DNA from: Amia ocellicauda | Taxonomy: Eukaryota; Chordata; Actinopteri; Amiiformes; Amiidae | Assembly: GCF_036373705.1 (NCBI RefSeq) | Contig: NC_089852.1 | Span: forward strand, 37,196,207 to 37,260,206 | Length of the DNA: 64,000 nt | Direction of reading: 5' to 3' | Part shown: positions 1 through 20,399 of the stretch, one piece after another | Numbering within the stretch: the first letter of the stretch is position 1 | Layout of the letters: every line of letters starts with the position of its first letter | The notes under the pieces: model-generated | What the model saw: only the letters and a program-made list of their open reading frames with translations | Database searches by the model: none | Told to the model about the DNA's origin: nothing | Program-made: the position numbers and the translations under genes

Positions 1-8060
<8,060 letters not shown>

Positions 8061-9879
8061 CACACATGATGACGCCAAAAACAAAAAAAAAAATATATAT
8101 ATATATCTAATAGCATCCGAGCGCGACTATTATGTATCAAGTAATTAATTAATTAATAACCATCATAATAGTAACAAATCTATATATGTTGAGCTTCCCT
8201 TCTCCCAGTCCAGTGTTTTTAGAGACAAGTCTTATAAATGAATTAATACATACATACATAACTGTTGGTCTGATACATATGTCAACATCCATGATCATAA
8301 CATTATAAATTAAGGTGCTTCCGATTTTATAATAACTGTAAAGTGTAATGTTTTGACACCACCCAGAACTGTTATGAAAAGTCTGAGCTGTTTTTCAGAT
8401 GTGTGTCAGTCCAAGCATCTTATTTCCAGCACTGTGGATTCAATCAAGGTTATCTGGGTTACATATGTTTAATTGCAATATTATTGACATTTGGAGTATA
8501 TAACAGCATCATATAAACACACTGAGCAATTTTGAGCAATTTAATATAAAACTGTAATGTTGGTGTTTGGCTTGTGAGCAATGTGAATGTGAATGTGTGT
8601 GGTAGAAATGGAAACCTGCGAATAACCACATAATGATTGAGTGGCAGCAGTCTGCTAAACTGCTGTACAGCTTATAACTGAGATCAGCATTCTCCATCAA
8701 TGTAAAAATATAAAAATAATTTGCTGGGATAACATCATCTGAGCACCAACAGGCACAACAGGAAAATGGAACTGACTTCTTTAAAACACTATATGAAACC
8801 TCTCCTTGCAAAAAACAATTTTATTTTAACAATGTCTACTGAAAGAAAGGCACAGGGGAAGAATCTGAAAACAAAATACAGAGGTGAAAAGGAGTTAATG
8901 CTGCAACAAGATAAAATGTATTGCCACAAAAGAGAAAGATATATTACGGCATACCTGCCATCCTTTGAAGACCAAGACCAAAAAATCCCTTAAGAACTGC
9001 TGTCACTGTTCATTCCAACTTTATCTAAAGCATTCCTCTCACTCCCTTGCACAGAATGTGGAATCTGATACTATGCACCCTCCTTCTATGCATAAAAAAT
9101 AACTACATCTGTTATAAAGCTGACTGCTGTAGTCTGGTATGTGCTGCTCATATCAGTATTATACCCAGTCACCCACTTTTAAAGTCCCACAGTACATTGT
9201 TTCTGTTTAGTTCAAACTGTTTTTCTCAGAGCCTTAGACTGAACACTATGTATATATAAATTAATGATTATAATTGAAGCAACCGCATTGTAATCTCACA
9301 TGGAAGGTAATTTAGTGTCAGATTAAATGCTGACCTGTCAGCCTCCAATCCTGCATGGAAAATCAGTCATCTTGTTAACAAGCAAACGTGTTTCAAACGG
9401 CTCAGCTGGTTTCAATTTTTATCAATGCAGGTTGGGTGTAAAACAATATGACAAGTAACTTAGAGAGAGAGGAAAAAATGCAAGTTACATGTCTATCTCA
9501 TTCACTCTACTTAAACACGTATGACCAGAAGTATAATTTGTAACTACAAGTGACTAATATATCTCAGGGGCAGTTTCAGTCTAGTAGGTTGATTGGCTCA
9601 CTCTTCCAGTTCTAGAAACAGCCCTCTGTGATCAGCTTTCACAACAAATACAAATCACCTTCATGATGTCGTTTTAGGTTTTGAAAGAGAAACGCATTCT
9701 CACTTAATTTAAAGTTACATATAATCGCACAAGTAGCAGAGTAGCAAAGTACAGGCTTTGTTGTTTAATTTCCTAAGTAGCCGAGTCTTTATTTACCCTT
9801 TAAAACAAAAAATAATATTCCTATTGTCAGTGGAGTTTTATTTATTTTTGACCATTTCTTACTGCTGCCCATCTTATGT

Positions 9880-10091
9880 GGGTGGCAGTGAGGACTAGTG
9901 GTTAGGGCTCTGGACTCTGGCAGTGGAGGGTTGTAGTTCAATCCCCAGGTGGGGGCACACTGTTGTGATACCCTTGAGCAAGGTACCTTACCTAGATTGT
10001 TCCGGTAAATGGGTATGAATGTAAAATTAATGTGATATGTTGTCACCCTGGATAAGGGTGTCTGCCCTAGAAATTGGATAATAATAATTTC
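9880..10091 (+). repeat. tRNA-derived SINE, near full length
   Basis: The 5' part contains tagtggttagggctctgg (A-box-like) and, about 30 nt later, gttgtagttcaatcccc (B-box-like GTTCAATCC), the split RNA polymerase III promoter of a tRNA-derived head. The body includes cccttgagcaaggtacctta and the 3' domain ends caccctggataagggtgtct before an ATAATAATAA tail. Truncated relatives occur in this window at about 2.13, 19.25, 24.07, 35.31 and 62.05 kb. The family resembles SINEs of non-teleost ray-finned fishes, from memory. Confidence 0.75.
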
Positions 10092-10320
10092 ACATGAATT
10101 AACCAGTCTGAAACCATATTTACATAGATATTCATGCATGGAACATGGAAGTCTCCCCACTATATAAGGCTAAACATGTTTCAAATAATTGTCATGTGTG
10201 TTTTGTGATATATGACTTATGTTTATATATACTAATGTCTGTATTCTTATGTAAATGTGTGTTTGTTAGGCATTAAAGCTTACAGAACTGCTATTTTTTA
10301 CAGATTGTTTCTTATATATA

Positions 10321-10398
10321 CAGCACTGGAAAAAATTAAGAGACCACTTAACATTGATTTCTGAACTTGGAGTGGTCTCTTAATTTTTTCCAGAGCTG
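10321..10398. mobile_element. 78-bp MITE: end-to-end deletion derivative of a Tc1-like transposon
   Basis: Two 28-bp ends (10321-10348 and 10371-10398) are inverted repeats with a single mismatch (cagcActgg versus cagcTctgg on the complementary strand). Both continue aaaaaattaagagaccact. The element is flanked by TA on both sides (10319-10320 and 10399-10400), the target duplication of Tc1/mariner elements. The 22-nt centre, which includes gatttctgaacttgg, matches the subterminal sequence of a common fish Tc1 family that I recall with these ends, so all of the transposase has been lost. Confidence 0.8.
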
Positions 10399-11248
10399 TA
10401 TATCCACAGTATTAAAAAAAAAAAAACATGTAGACTCTGGGCATGGAATACATACACATGCTCCTAGATATGTAAAGAGGATAGCTGAAAACAGATAGCC
10501 CTACGTTTTACATACCATAAGCAGCTGAAGAAGAGGGAGTGTGTTCAAGTGTTTTAAAAAGCAGACATTTGCCCCAGCATTACTGAGATAAAGTGTGTGG
10601 CCCTGAACAAACTATCATGTTCTGACCTTTTACTCAAGTAGTATGTTCTATCTACACTATTTGTTTTTGTAAATGTGGTTGTGGAAGCTAGGAGTGTGGC
10701 TTCACTTCACAGCGATTTTGGAATGTGGTTAGTATTCCAGCTTCATAAATTCCATCTTTTCACTGTGATCTAAGCTATTTTTCTAAAAAGCTATGGCTTT
10801 ACACAGTAAATACTAATGCAAAAGTCAACCACAACCTCTGATATTACTTCCAGGTTTTCAGTAGCCAATTTGCACAGGCGATTTTGCAGTTAGCTATGCT
10901 TTCCCCGAAGTTAGACAAAACCATCAAAGTGATTCAACCGAGATCTTGTTACTTCACTGTATCAATCATTGTCTACGTCTGGCATCAATACTTAAGAATG
11001 ACTTTTAATAGACTATGTTTTATGCAGTGTAGTCACCATTTTTAGTGTGAAGAGAAGACAAACAGAAAAATTATAACCAGAATGTTTATCTGAATTCATA
11101 ACATCACAATCACCTGATTACATATGCCAACATATGGAGGGATTTTCAATCTTTTTGTAGAAAACAAACAGATAGGGATTTCTTGCAAGATTAAAATATA
11201 TATGATGTTTAATTAGTCTTGGGTACTATTTCCACTGTGATCAATTAT

Positions 11249-11274
11249 CATAATAATAATAATAATAATAATAA

Positions 11275-11305
<31 letters not shown>

Positions 11306-11372
11306 AAGAAGAAGAAGAAGAAGAAGAAGAAGAAGAAGAAGAAGAAGAAGAACAACAACAACAACAACAATA
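11249..11372. repeat. Compound trinucleotide microsatellite (TAA)n(GAA)n(AAC)n
   Basis: About 10 TAA units run into roughly 25 AAG/GAA units and then 6-7 AAC units, without interruption. This array produces a false open frame rich in Asn and Lys. The purine/pyrimidine asymmetry of the GAA tract is of the kind able to form triplex DNA. Confidence 0.9.
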
Positions 11373-14149
11373 ATACAAGAACAAGACTCCCACTGTCCCT
11401 ACTGCCAAATTCAATCATATATGTTTAAAAAGTACTGTCACATGCATAATATTTGACATGTCAGGAAGTATGTGCAATCTACACTTAATGTTATTATAGA
11501 TGCTGGAAGTGTGGCTTCACAGTGATTTGGGAATGCGGTCAGTAGTCCAGCCTATACCCATAAATCTCCTTCTCCTGTCTGTGGGAAAGCTGTATTTAAA
11601 AACTCAAAAGAAGAAAATATGAATGCAAAAGTAAACCATGACTACTGATAATTTTGCAAATCAAATCAGGCAGTTTTGCAGTTCCCCAGAAATGCAGCAG
11701 CAGGAAGTTTTTTTTTATTATTTGGTTATGAGAAGAATTCAAGTCACTGTAATTACTGTGACATCACTGTGTTCTTCAGTGCAGCTTGGAAGACAGAGAA
11801 AATCCCACCTGTTTAGTTAACATATCTTTTCAGGATTAATATCATACATTTTATGTTATTTTAGAGTTTGTTTTTAAATGAAGAACTAACCTTCATAGTA
11901 TTCAAGTCTATACATTTTTAATGCTAAAATAGTTTTCTCTATTGCACAGTATGTCTTGTAGTAAATATTTGATAGAGAAACAGAAGCAAACCTTTACTTC
12001 ATGACTCAGTTGAGGGAGGTTAGATTTCGTCATGATTGTTCCAGACATCATTAAAGATTTTGTGTCTAAAACCCTTCAGGATTTATTTAGAAATTATGTA
12101 TTGTTTTCTTGTGTGGGTTTCAGTTTCTCATATACACCAGGCTAAGATTCAAGAACATTTCAGATGCACATTCATATTTCATTCAAATTCATCTTATATC
12201 CTCTGGTGTGTATATCCAAATGTCACTTTTCATGATTGCTATTTGCAAAACTCCCTGTGCTCAGAATATATTTAAAGGGCAATTAATATCTCTTGACAAC
12301 CATAAGCACAGTGTCATTATCAATCAGGGGTGGGGTTGTTACGCACTGATGTGTGGTTTAAACTATGAGGACATAAGCATAGCAATGTTGTGAAACGTTT
12401 TGAAACTGGAAATGCAGAATAGGGATGTGTGCCTATACATTAAGATACACACATCTAATTTATAATGTGTTTATGAGGGGGAAAAAACCTCTTCATGCTG
12501 TAGATTTTGCTTATTTTCTTCTCTTCTATATGTTTTCTTTTTTTTAATCACTGCAATATCTGAAAAAAGTATTGACATATAATTGATTTTGTATGGATCA
12601 TTAGATTAATTTATGAAAGAATGGTACAGACCAGAAACTGTTTATTGGCCATTGGGGGCGGGGGGGCATGTAACTGGTCTGTGATGTAAGGATAAAAAAG
12701 TAGTGTCATATATTTAAATTAACTTACAGCACCATATTTACACATGATGCCACCGTCAAGTAAACGTGAAATATTTAAACTTTAAAAAGTGTTTTCCATT
12801 GAGTTAAATGTTTGTTTGTTTTAAAATCCGAAATAGTACGCTATATTCAAACTTTTCTTTCACAAGACTATCTGCGAAGTCTAATTAATCATTAAGTGAT
12901 TTGCCAGAGCTGATAGGAGAGCCAATCAATCAATCAAGTTGACAGCCAATAAAGGGCGGGGATACCCATTATAGCACATCATTCTGTCACTCTTATTCAA
13001 ACCCACTTCAGTGGGGGTGGGGTTTTACATAATACATACTTCAAGAAAACAAGACAAGTGAAAAAGTATTACCTAGTCGTATACTAGAAAAACATGATTC
13101 GGTATACTATCATATTCCTTCTATAGCGTCATAAGCCTGATTTGACGTCACCTTCGGAGTTGATTGCCATCTGTTTTTTGTATTGATTATAAATATATAT
13201 ATATATATATAGTTAATCAATTCATATATAAGACACTATATATGTATATTTTGTGACATTATTCAACACCTGGGGATAGACCTACTTATGCATTAACCAA
13301 TGGGTGTATATTTATATCTTCTGATTCAATTTTCCTGACATTTGTCGCATTGATGAGCACAAATGAAATGTTAACAGAGCAACTCGTCCAGACTTCTAAT
13401 ATGAAGGACAGTCGCTGGCTATTTGAATGGGGCATCTGAGGAATGCTAATAAACTGCGTCTTGTATCTACATTAGGATCAAGGGTTTTCAGAGGTCGGGG
13501 AACTACAGTAAACACAAACATTGCGTGTCCATTTAACTATTAACTATTCCAATGGGGGTTTGTTTGTTAACAGCTGAGTGCTCCAGTTTCACAAAATGGT
13601 AATGGCAGCCTATTATATGTCAAGTGGAAAAAGCATTAGCAGGAGGAGAGAGCGAAATCGCAGGACAGCAGTTGGCGATTTGTTTGCGAGCGGACAGTGT
13701 TGCTTTAACCAAAATGTATCCGATAATGCGTCTGCATCTGCATCTGCACACATGACACAATGTCTTTAGCCTATGTGCCATAAAATATCTGTTCTGCCAT
13801 CTGATGTTCAGTTAGGATTGTAGTGCACTCTGCATAGGCTGCAGTGCAAGGACAGACTACTGGCATTGCAGTAGCTGATTGATTAAGTTGTTGATTTGTT
13901 TATGTACAGTCACTTTTGTATTCATTCATCCATTGTGAGGTAAACAAAAAACAAAAAACAATACAGTGCATGAGAAGTTCATTTGCAGGGACTTGTGATA
14001 CTGGTCCTTATAAAGCACCAGGAACTGCAGCAAATAGGCCACAAGGCAATCTAGAAACATGAAGCTTCAATTAAACTTAAAAAGATCAAATGGTGGGTCC
14101 CAACACATTTCTTAATTGAAATCCCCAGCTCTTCCCATGCTGCTCTGAC

Positions 14150-14539
14150 AGGGAATTAGTCCATCCCGGCCCACCCAAGAGCCGCCCAGCGTCTGATCAG
14201 CTGCTCCCCGATTGGCTGAGCCTCTCCGAGCGATTCACACAGGGCTCGCTCTTTACCGAACTGGCTGCAGGGGCGACTCAGTGACCGCAGAGGCAGCGCA
14301 GTCCGTCCCGCAGCAGTCAGACCCGCATCTGCGGACTTCCCCGCACAGCGCAGCGCAGCGCGGCATTTGCACGGAGCCTTTCTCTTGATCTTCATCCAGG
14401 ACGGTTTGCACACTCAGTCCGCTTCCAGGTGTTGACCGCCGCCGTGGGGCTCCGAGGCGAGGCGAGGCGAGGCGAGGCGCGCCGGGCTGCACCGGGACTG
14501 TGGACTGGGCGGTCGGCTGCTTGACACCAGCAAGGTACC
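14150..14539 (+). promoter_or_regulatory. FZD4 GC-rich promoter and 5' UTR
   Basis: A CpG-rich island immediately upstream of the FZD4 start codon stands out from AT-rich flanks. It contains GCGCAGCGCAGCGCGG near 14.35 kb and five perfect AGGCG pentamers at 14455-14479. The start codon context is AAGGTACCATGC, with a C at -1 and an A at -3, a favourable Kozak context. The exact cap site and any TATA element are not evident. Confidence 0.55.
14455..14479 (+). repeat. (AGGCG)5 pentanucleotide repeat in the FZD4 5' UTR
   Basis: Five tandem AGGCG units lie about 60-85 nt upstream of the FZD4 ATG. On the complementary strand they create spurious Ala/Ser/Pro/Arg-rich frames. Confidence 0.85.
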
Positions 14540-16147
14540 ATGCGTTGGATTTCGCTCCTGGATATGGTGGTGTTTTCCTTGACCATCTTTTCCCACCCCC
14601 TGGGGTCAGCCCAGGGGTTTGGGGACGAGGAAGAAGTACAGTGTGACCCCATCCGGATTTCCATGTGCCAGGATCTGGGATACAATGTTACAAAGATGCC
14701 CAACTTGGTGGGCAACGTGCTGCAGTCGGACGCGGAGCTCCAACTGACAACTTTTACCCCTCTTATCCAATACGGGTGTTCAAGCCAGCTTAAGGTGGGT
14801 GAGACCTCCGTTTCTTTGCGTTTTGACTTTATTCTGTATACAGTAAGTTTCATTGCTTGATGTTACTCCCTAGCGCAGCTGTTTACATGTATGCAGGTGT
14901 AAGATTGTTACGTGCATGCAGCCATACATGCATATTTATAATGTATATCTTATTATGGAGTGGGATTATTTCCCTAAAGCAGTTTATATTATCGTAATCC
15001 AAATCCAAAATTTGCATTTGTTGCACGTTCAGTGGATCCTGTATGCTGTCCACTTAAGATTGATTTATTGTAGAGGTGGGCCATCTCTTCATTTTAATAT
15101 GTCATTTAATGCAGGTAAACCAGCTGTTTGTAGGTCCGGTGACTCCCATTGAATTCAGAGTTTAGTGAGTTCTTGCGATTGATCAGAAGCCACTGTTTCA
15201 TGGCTGGATACAATGCACCAGTACGCTGCACACTGGAGCGCAGTGATCTCTGAAATACGTGCTTATCTGCTAAAATCAAATGCAGACGGATGCCTCACTC
15301 AGGTGGAATTGTGCTCTTTTTTCCGTTGGTTTGTTTCTTGCCATAAGATTAGATATGTTGAGATTACTATGTGTATTTTGCTTTCGTTTTCCACGAATCC
15401 AAACAATCCACTGGGAATGTGCCATACATCTGAAACCATGTAATATTGGGTGAAGCATGAAGTCTACAAGTTAAGTTAGGCGGTGCTCTTTCAGAGATTG
15501 TATGGTATATTGAATCTTGCACGTTGTTGAAAATGATCAGATCAGCTTTCATTCGAATTGCAGCCACTTTGTTTAATATTAGACTAGTTTTGCATGTGAT
15601 GTAACCCATTTAACTAGATTTTCTTTTTGTTTTTACTTGCATCTTGCTTCCTAACCGTCTAATTTAGGCTCGTCTAGTTTCATGAGCAATAAACACAATT
15701 CTTTGAAAAACAAATTTTTGTATGAGAAGTTTAGTTTTGTGTGCTTTAAAGACGACCCTAAACACTCTAAAAAGTCACTTATATAAGTCAGTTTTTGCTT
15801 GAAAGTTATATAGTAATCCTCCTATACTTTTTGTTTTTGTTAATGAGTTTGAAACTCCTTTCCTTGTAACTGTGTGCACATGCTGTTTGTGTAGCCTACC
15901 ATATCCCTGGTAGGATGGAGGAAAGTAACCACGTACAAAATTAATCTAAATGCATTTTTTTCCCTAATAAATTGTTTTAACAACATTTTCAAATGCCTTA
16001 ACCAGTAACTGTGTGCTAAAAATACTATTTCATCTCACATTAAACTGAGAAAAGAAGTAAGCTTAATACACAATACATTTAGCTAAATTTAACAAATGTC
16101 TTTAGAATGATGTTGCATTACATGTTAAGAACTGCTGCTTTTAAAAG

Positions 16148-16182
<35 letters not shown>

Positions 16183-17517
16183 CAGTTTTTTCTGTGCTCA
16201 GTCTATGTGCCCATGTGCACCGACAAGGTCAACATCCCTATCGGGCCCTGTGGCAGCATGTGCCTTTCAGTCAAGCGTAAATGTCTGCCTGTCTTGACGG
16301 AGTTTGGCTTTGTGTGGCCCGAGCCCCTCAACTGCAGCCTCTTCCCACCTCAGAACGACCAAAACCACATGTGCATGGAGGGGCCTGGAGACGAGGAGGC
16401 CCCGTACCACACCATCAAGACCTTGCAGCCCTTGGAGGAGGAATGCCATACCCGGGTGAAAAACTCTGACCAGTACATCTGGGTCAAAAGGAGTATGAAC
16501 TGTGTCTTAAAGTGTGGCTATGATTCAGGTCTCTACGGAAGACCGGCCAAGGTGTTCACCGACATCTGGATGGCTGCCTGGGCCATCCTGTGCTTTGTGT
16601 CGACCACCTTCACCGTCCTCACTTTCCTCATCGACTCCTCTCGGTTCTCCTACCCGGAGCGGCCCATCATCTTTCTGAGCATGTGCTACAATATTTATAG
16701 CATTGCTTACATTGTGCGGCTGACGGTCGGGAGGGAGAGGATATCCTGTGATTTTGAGGAGGCAGCCGAGCCCGTGCTCATCCAAGAAGGGCTGAAAAAC
16801 ACCGGATGTGCCATCGTTTTCCTGCTCATGTACTTCTTTGGGATGGCCAGCTCCATCTGGTGGGTGATCCTGACGCTGACGTGGTTCCTGGCAGCGGGAC
16901 TCAAGTGGGGGCACGAGGCCATCGAGATGCACAGTTCCTACTTTCATATTGCGGCCTGGGCCATCCCAGCCGTGAAGACCATTGTGATTTTAATCATGCG
17001 GCTAGTGGATGCCGATGACCTGACTGGCCTGTGCTACGTTGGGAACCAGCACATCGATGCCCTCACAGGGTTTGTGGTGGCGCCTTTGTTCACCTACCTG
17101 GTGATCGGGACCCTTTTCATAGCCGCCGGCTTAGTGGCTCTGTTCAAAATCCGGTCCAACCTGCAGAAGGATGGAACTAAAACGGACAAACTGGAACGGC
17201 TCATGGTCAAGATTGGCGTGTTTTCCGTGCTGTACACCGTGCCGGCCACCTGCGTCATAGCATGTTACTTCTACGAGATTTCCAATTGGAGTGATTTCAA
17301 GCACACGGCAGATCACTCCTACATGGCCGTGGAAATGTTGAAGATGTTCATGTCTCTGCTGGTAGGAATCACCTCGGGCATGTGGATCTGGTCTGCCAAG
17401 ACCTTGCACACGTGGCAGAAATGCTCAAACAGGCTGGTGAGCTCTGGGAGGACAAAACGTGAGAAAAGGGCAGACGGCTGGATTAAGCCGGTAAAGGGAA
17501 ATGAGACGGTGGTGTGA
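14540..17517 (+). CDS. FZD4: Frizzled-4, Wnt/Norrin receptor (complete, two exons)
   Basis: Exon 1 (14540-14794, 85 codons) ends CSSQLK before GTGGGT. Exon 2 (16186-17517) follows a TC-rich tract and CCCCAG and opens [11 protein letters not shown]. Together they encode 528 aa, close to the 537 aa of human FZD4, which shares the two-exon structure. A signal peptide (about residues 1-25) precedes a cysteine-rich Wnt-binding domain ([17 protein letters not shown]). Seven membrane segments follow, including the stretch [20 protein letters not shown]. The juxtamembrane Dishevelled-binding motif KTLHTW is at 490-495 and the C-terminus is the PDZ ligand ETVV, diagnostic of FZD4. The product acts at the plasma membrane in Wnt/beta-catenin and Norrin signalling, for example in retinal vascular growth. 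Its reading frame is intact. It is head-to-head with TMEM135 and tail-to-tail with the CD86-like gene. Confidence 0.98.
14795..16185 (+). other. FZD4 intron 1
   Basis: A GTGGGT donor follows AAG and a CCCCAG acceptor follows a (TC)n tract at about 16.15-16.18 kb. The intron is about 1.4 kb, AT-rich, and has no recognisable gene or mobile element. Confidence 0.9.
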
Positions 17518-19070
17518 AGCCATGATGCCAGGGACAGCCTTTTTTGTATAGGGCTTGAAAAAGCAACCTCGTAACCTGAGTAGGTTAACTCGACATGGGT
17601 TGGCCCATTCAGTTGCTGGAAGAGGGAGACGCAGCAGAGGACTCTGAGCACAGACATAGCGCATCGTACAAGCTGCCGTAAAGAGCAGAGCAGTTGTCCA
17701 TGAATGGTACCTTAACCGTAATCTTCAGTGGGTGTGATGGCTTGTGTCGCTTAACCAAAAACTGAGCTGATTTCACAGTGTGTCTTGATTTTTCCTTCAT
17801 CACGTCAAAGTTAATGTAGCTGTGCATCATGCTGTGAAGGACTGGTGCAGTCCTATTTGCAAATGGCCATCAGAAGCTCGTTCAGGGTGTTTAACAGTGT
17901 ATTGCTGTAACTGTAAATGCAGTTTATTTATGTAGCAGTTACAGTATTTGATATGCATTTACACAGAGTTTTTATTAGCCTGTTTTACACTGGACATTTA
18001 ACAGTGTAGATGTTGTACAAAGGTATGGCATACATACACATTGAAGTGCACTATGGAAAGATTATTGTGAATCTTATTTCTACAGACTCTGGGTTTATGC
18101 CTCAGGCACAAGAAGATCTGGGTCAGTGACTGCTGCTTTATTATCTGTGGTATGTCTGAATTCTACTGCAGTATATTTACAGGTTTTATTCAATGAAATC
18201 TCCAAGAACAGGAATGGCCACTTTTTATTTCAAAGAATATGAGTATAACCAGCGTTACAAGGTGTTTTTAGATTTCTGAATTCAGCCTAGTTGTGCTTTT
18301 GGCAAATGTCCATTCAACTCCCCTTTTTTAAACTTTGTAGGATCTCCTGAATTATACCCATAGCTATTTCATATGTTTAAAGGTAGAATGTTTTACCCCC
18401 AAACTTTTTGATATAATTTATCTCTAGACCCCTCGATGGTGTCCTTGTCGTACTTTATAATGGTCGCACAATAATTTCTATTCTGGAAAAAGTTACTCCT
18501 CAGTATCTTTCTGAGCAATGTACTGACTCTATGCTGAAGGAATGTCTTCACTGGCACACTGGGTTAAAACACAAGCTGTGTATTATGTCAAACCAAAACT
18601 GCAACAGACAATGAAGGTTTTCAACCGAAACATGCGACCAAATTTAGAACTAGTAAAACTGTCCAGTAAAGAAGCCCTCTTGATGAACTTGTCAAAGCTG
18701 AATGCTGGGACACCATATCCATGTACAACACGTGTAGGGCCGTTTCCCACTTTCCCTTGAATGTACTTTTTTATTTTTATTTTATTTTTATATTTGTGGG
18801 GGAGAAAAAAAACATTTTCATCCGTTTTAAGGTGCAACAGAAAAAAATGGGTACTTACAACACCTAGCCAATTAAGCCAGGATAAAATGAAGTACTTTGA
18901 ATATTTTTTTTAAACAACATGGTTTGTTATTAATGTATTTTTATATGTTTGTGTCTGTGTATGTATGTGTATTTATATATACATGTATATATAATCTTTG
19001 TAATTTTTTAAATTTAAATCTGCTTTTGTATCAGAAGACAAAATTAAACTTTTTGGTTTCTTACTGATTG
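17518..19070 (+). other. Probable FZD4 3' UTR
   Basis: Non-coding sequence downstream of the stop with no competing gene. A poly(A) signal candidate ATTAAA at 19043-19048 is followed within 30 nt by a GU-rich stretch (ttttggtttcttactgattg, then tgtggtc and ttgtgctgc), the expected arrangement for cleavage. A UTR of about 1.55 kb would fit the long 3' UTRs known for FZD4. The end is inferred, since other poly(A) sites are possible. Confidence 0.5.
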
Positions 19071-19230
19071 TGTGGTCACTTGTGCTGCATTTGTGTTGTT
19101 TTCTTGTAACACTTGGTCATCATTCACTCTGAAAAGCTGTTCAACACACAGATCGCGTACTGATTTGTAATATAATATGTCCACAAATGGAACCTGTCAA
19201 TTTTTAATACATATTTTTCCAATTGTCTTT

Positions 19231-19302
19231 GTATTATTATTATTATCAGATTTTACATTTGTACCCATTTATACAGCTGGGTATTTACTGGAGCCCCAAC
19301 CA
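19231..19302 (-). repeat. SINE fragment
   Basis: An ATT-repeat tail followed by tttgtacccatttatacagc and tgggtatttactggag matches the minus-strand form of the SINE copy at 35.31-35.46 kb. It lies between the FZD4 and CD86-like 3' ends. Confidence 0.6.
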
Positions 19303-19354
19303 CTTCTCCACAGTATTCTGCATTCTGCAAAGACACTTGAATCTTAAATAAGTT

Positions 19355-19356
<2 letters not shown>

Positions 19357-19427
<71 letters not shown>
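19357..19427. repeat. Compound (GT)n(TA)n microsatellite
   Basis: About 17-18 GT units pass directly into about 17 TA units. It generates a false Cys/Val-Ile/Tyr frame in each direction. Confidence 0.9.
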
Positions 19428-19429
<2 letters not shown>

Positions 19430-19648
19430 ATTTAAAATATGTATTTCAACTTTTGATATGGCAACTAGAGGATTCTGCAAGGACAGAACATGTCTTATGC
19501 TTTGTAGAAATCTCCCTCTTGAGGTAACCAGCAATTACTGCATCCCTCCCCCTTCAAAATAAGATACCCTATGGTGCCATCTTGAGGGAGATTTATATAA
19601 CCACAAATGTATTGAAGAGTAAAAAGGAAAAAACATTTCGTCACATAC

Positions 19649-19654
19649 TTTATT
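19649..19654 (-). terminator. Candidate poly(A) signal of the CD86-like gene
   Basis: TTTATT on the plus strand reads AATAAA on the minus strand, followed by gtatgtgacg, with no other gene in between. It would give a 3' UTR of about 750 nt. Other AATAAA-like sites exist in the AT-rich interval, for example near 20.21 kb, so this is only a candidate. Confidence 0.35.
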
Positions 19655-20399
19655 GGAAGCAGATGAAAGGATTACAGCACATTGTGTTATTTGTTAGTAT
19701 AATTTAAATTTACAAAGAAAAATGTAAAGGAAAAAAATATATATTAAAAAAAACAACAGTAACTGAAAATCATAAATCACACAATATAAACACTTGTTTT
19801 AAATTAAACTGACCCTTTATATTTATCTGTTGCTTAAAAGTGCAAAAATGCTTAGTGAACATTAAAAAACTGCAATGTTGAAATATGATTCAAATCAGAA
19901 AATGTATCAACCTATCCTTCATAAGAATAACACAAATATTTCCAATGGGAAACAATTACAGTATGTACTTGTTAAATAACTGCACTTTTGAGAACTTTGG
20001 ATTACAATTGATTAAATGCAAAGACACGTATGCTGACACTTCAAACAACAATGACTGTCAGAGGCAATTGTGCAAAATGTCTGACCGACTTAATTGAATG
20101 AATTAATTTACCAATCAAGTATGAGAAAATAAATAAAAAAAAAAATCAGAATTATTACATTCAGTTTTCTAGTAGCCTGATTCATGCCATCTGGATAGGG
20201 TTTGGAAAGTTTATTTTTTTGCTCCCTCTGTCAACCACATCGTGGTTCTGTTCCCCAGGATGTGTCCGTTTTCCAGAACCAGATATCACATTAAAAGTCA
20301 AGCACATGTTTGTCAGTTTCATTTCATGACGGGAGGATCTGCTTGACTCAGTATTTAAGCTGCCATAGGTAGAGAATTCTTCCAAAACTGACAAACATC

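Larger units (their letters stand above)
8061..14150. other. Intergenic space between TMEM135 and FZD4 (head-to-head)
   Basis: About 6 kb of AT-rich DNA. Its recognisable content is a TA microsatellite at about 8.09 kb, a full-length SINE (9.88-10.09 kb), a 78-bp MITE (10.32-10.40 kb), a compound trinucleotide repeat (11.25-11.37 kb) and a TA run near 13.19-13.21 kb. The short open frames here show no recognisable domain and are interrupted by low-complexity sequence. I see no gene. Confidence 0.55.

Noticed and set aside
9789..10160. 123-codon minus-strand frame
   Set aside because: It is the translation of the SINE at 9.88-10.09 kb.
11219..11428. 69-codon frame rich in Asn and Lys on the plus strand
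   Set aside because: It is the translation of the TAA/GAA/AAC microsatellite.
14392..14853. 153-codon minus-strand frame opposite FZD4 exon 1
   Set aside because: It is a shadow of the GC-rich FZD4 exon and leader; its Arg/Ser/Pro content comes from the AGGCG repeat and CpG island.
16525..16947. 140-codon minus-strand frame opposite FZD4 exon 2
   Set aside because: Antisense shadow of a long conserved coding exon.
19253..19562. Frames with Tyr-Ile or Cys-Val runs
   Set aside because: They derive from the GT/TA microsatellite.
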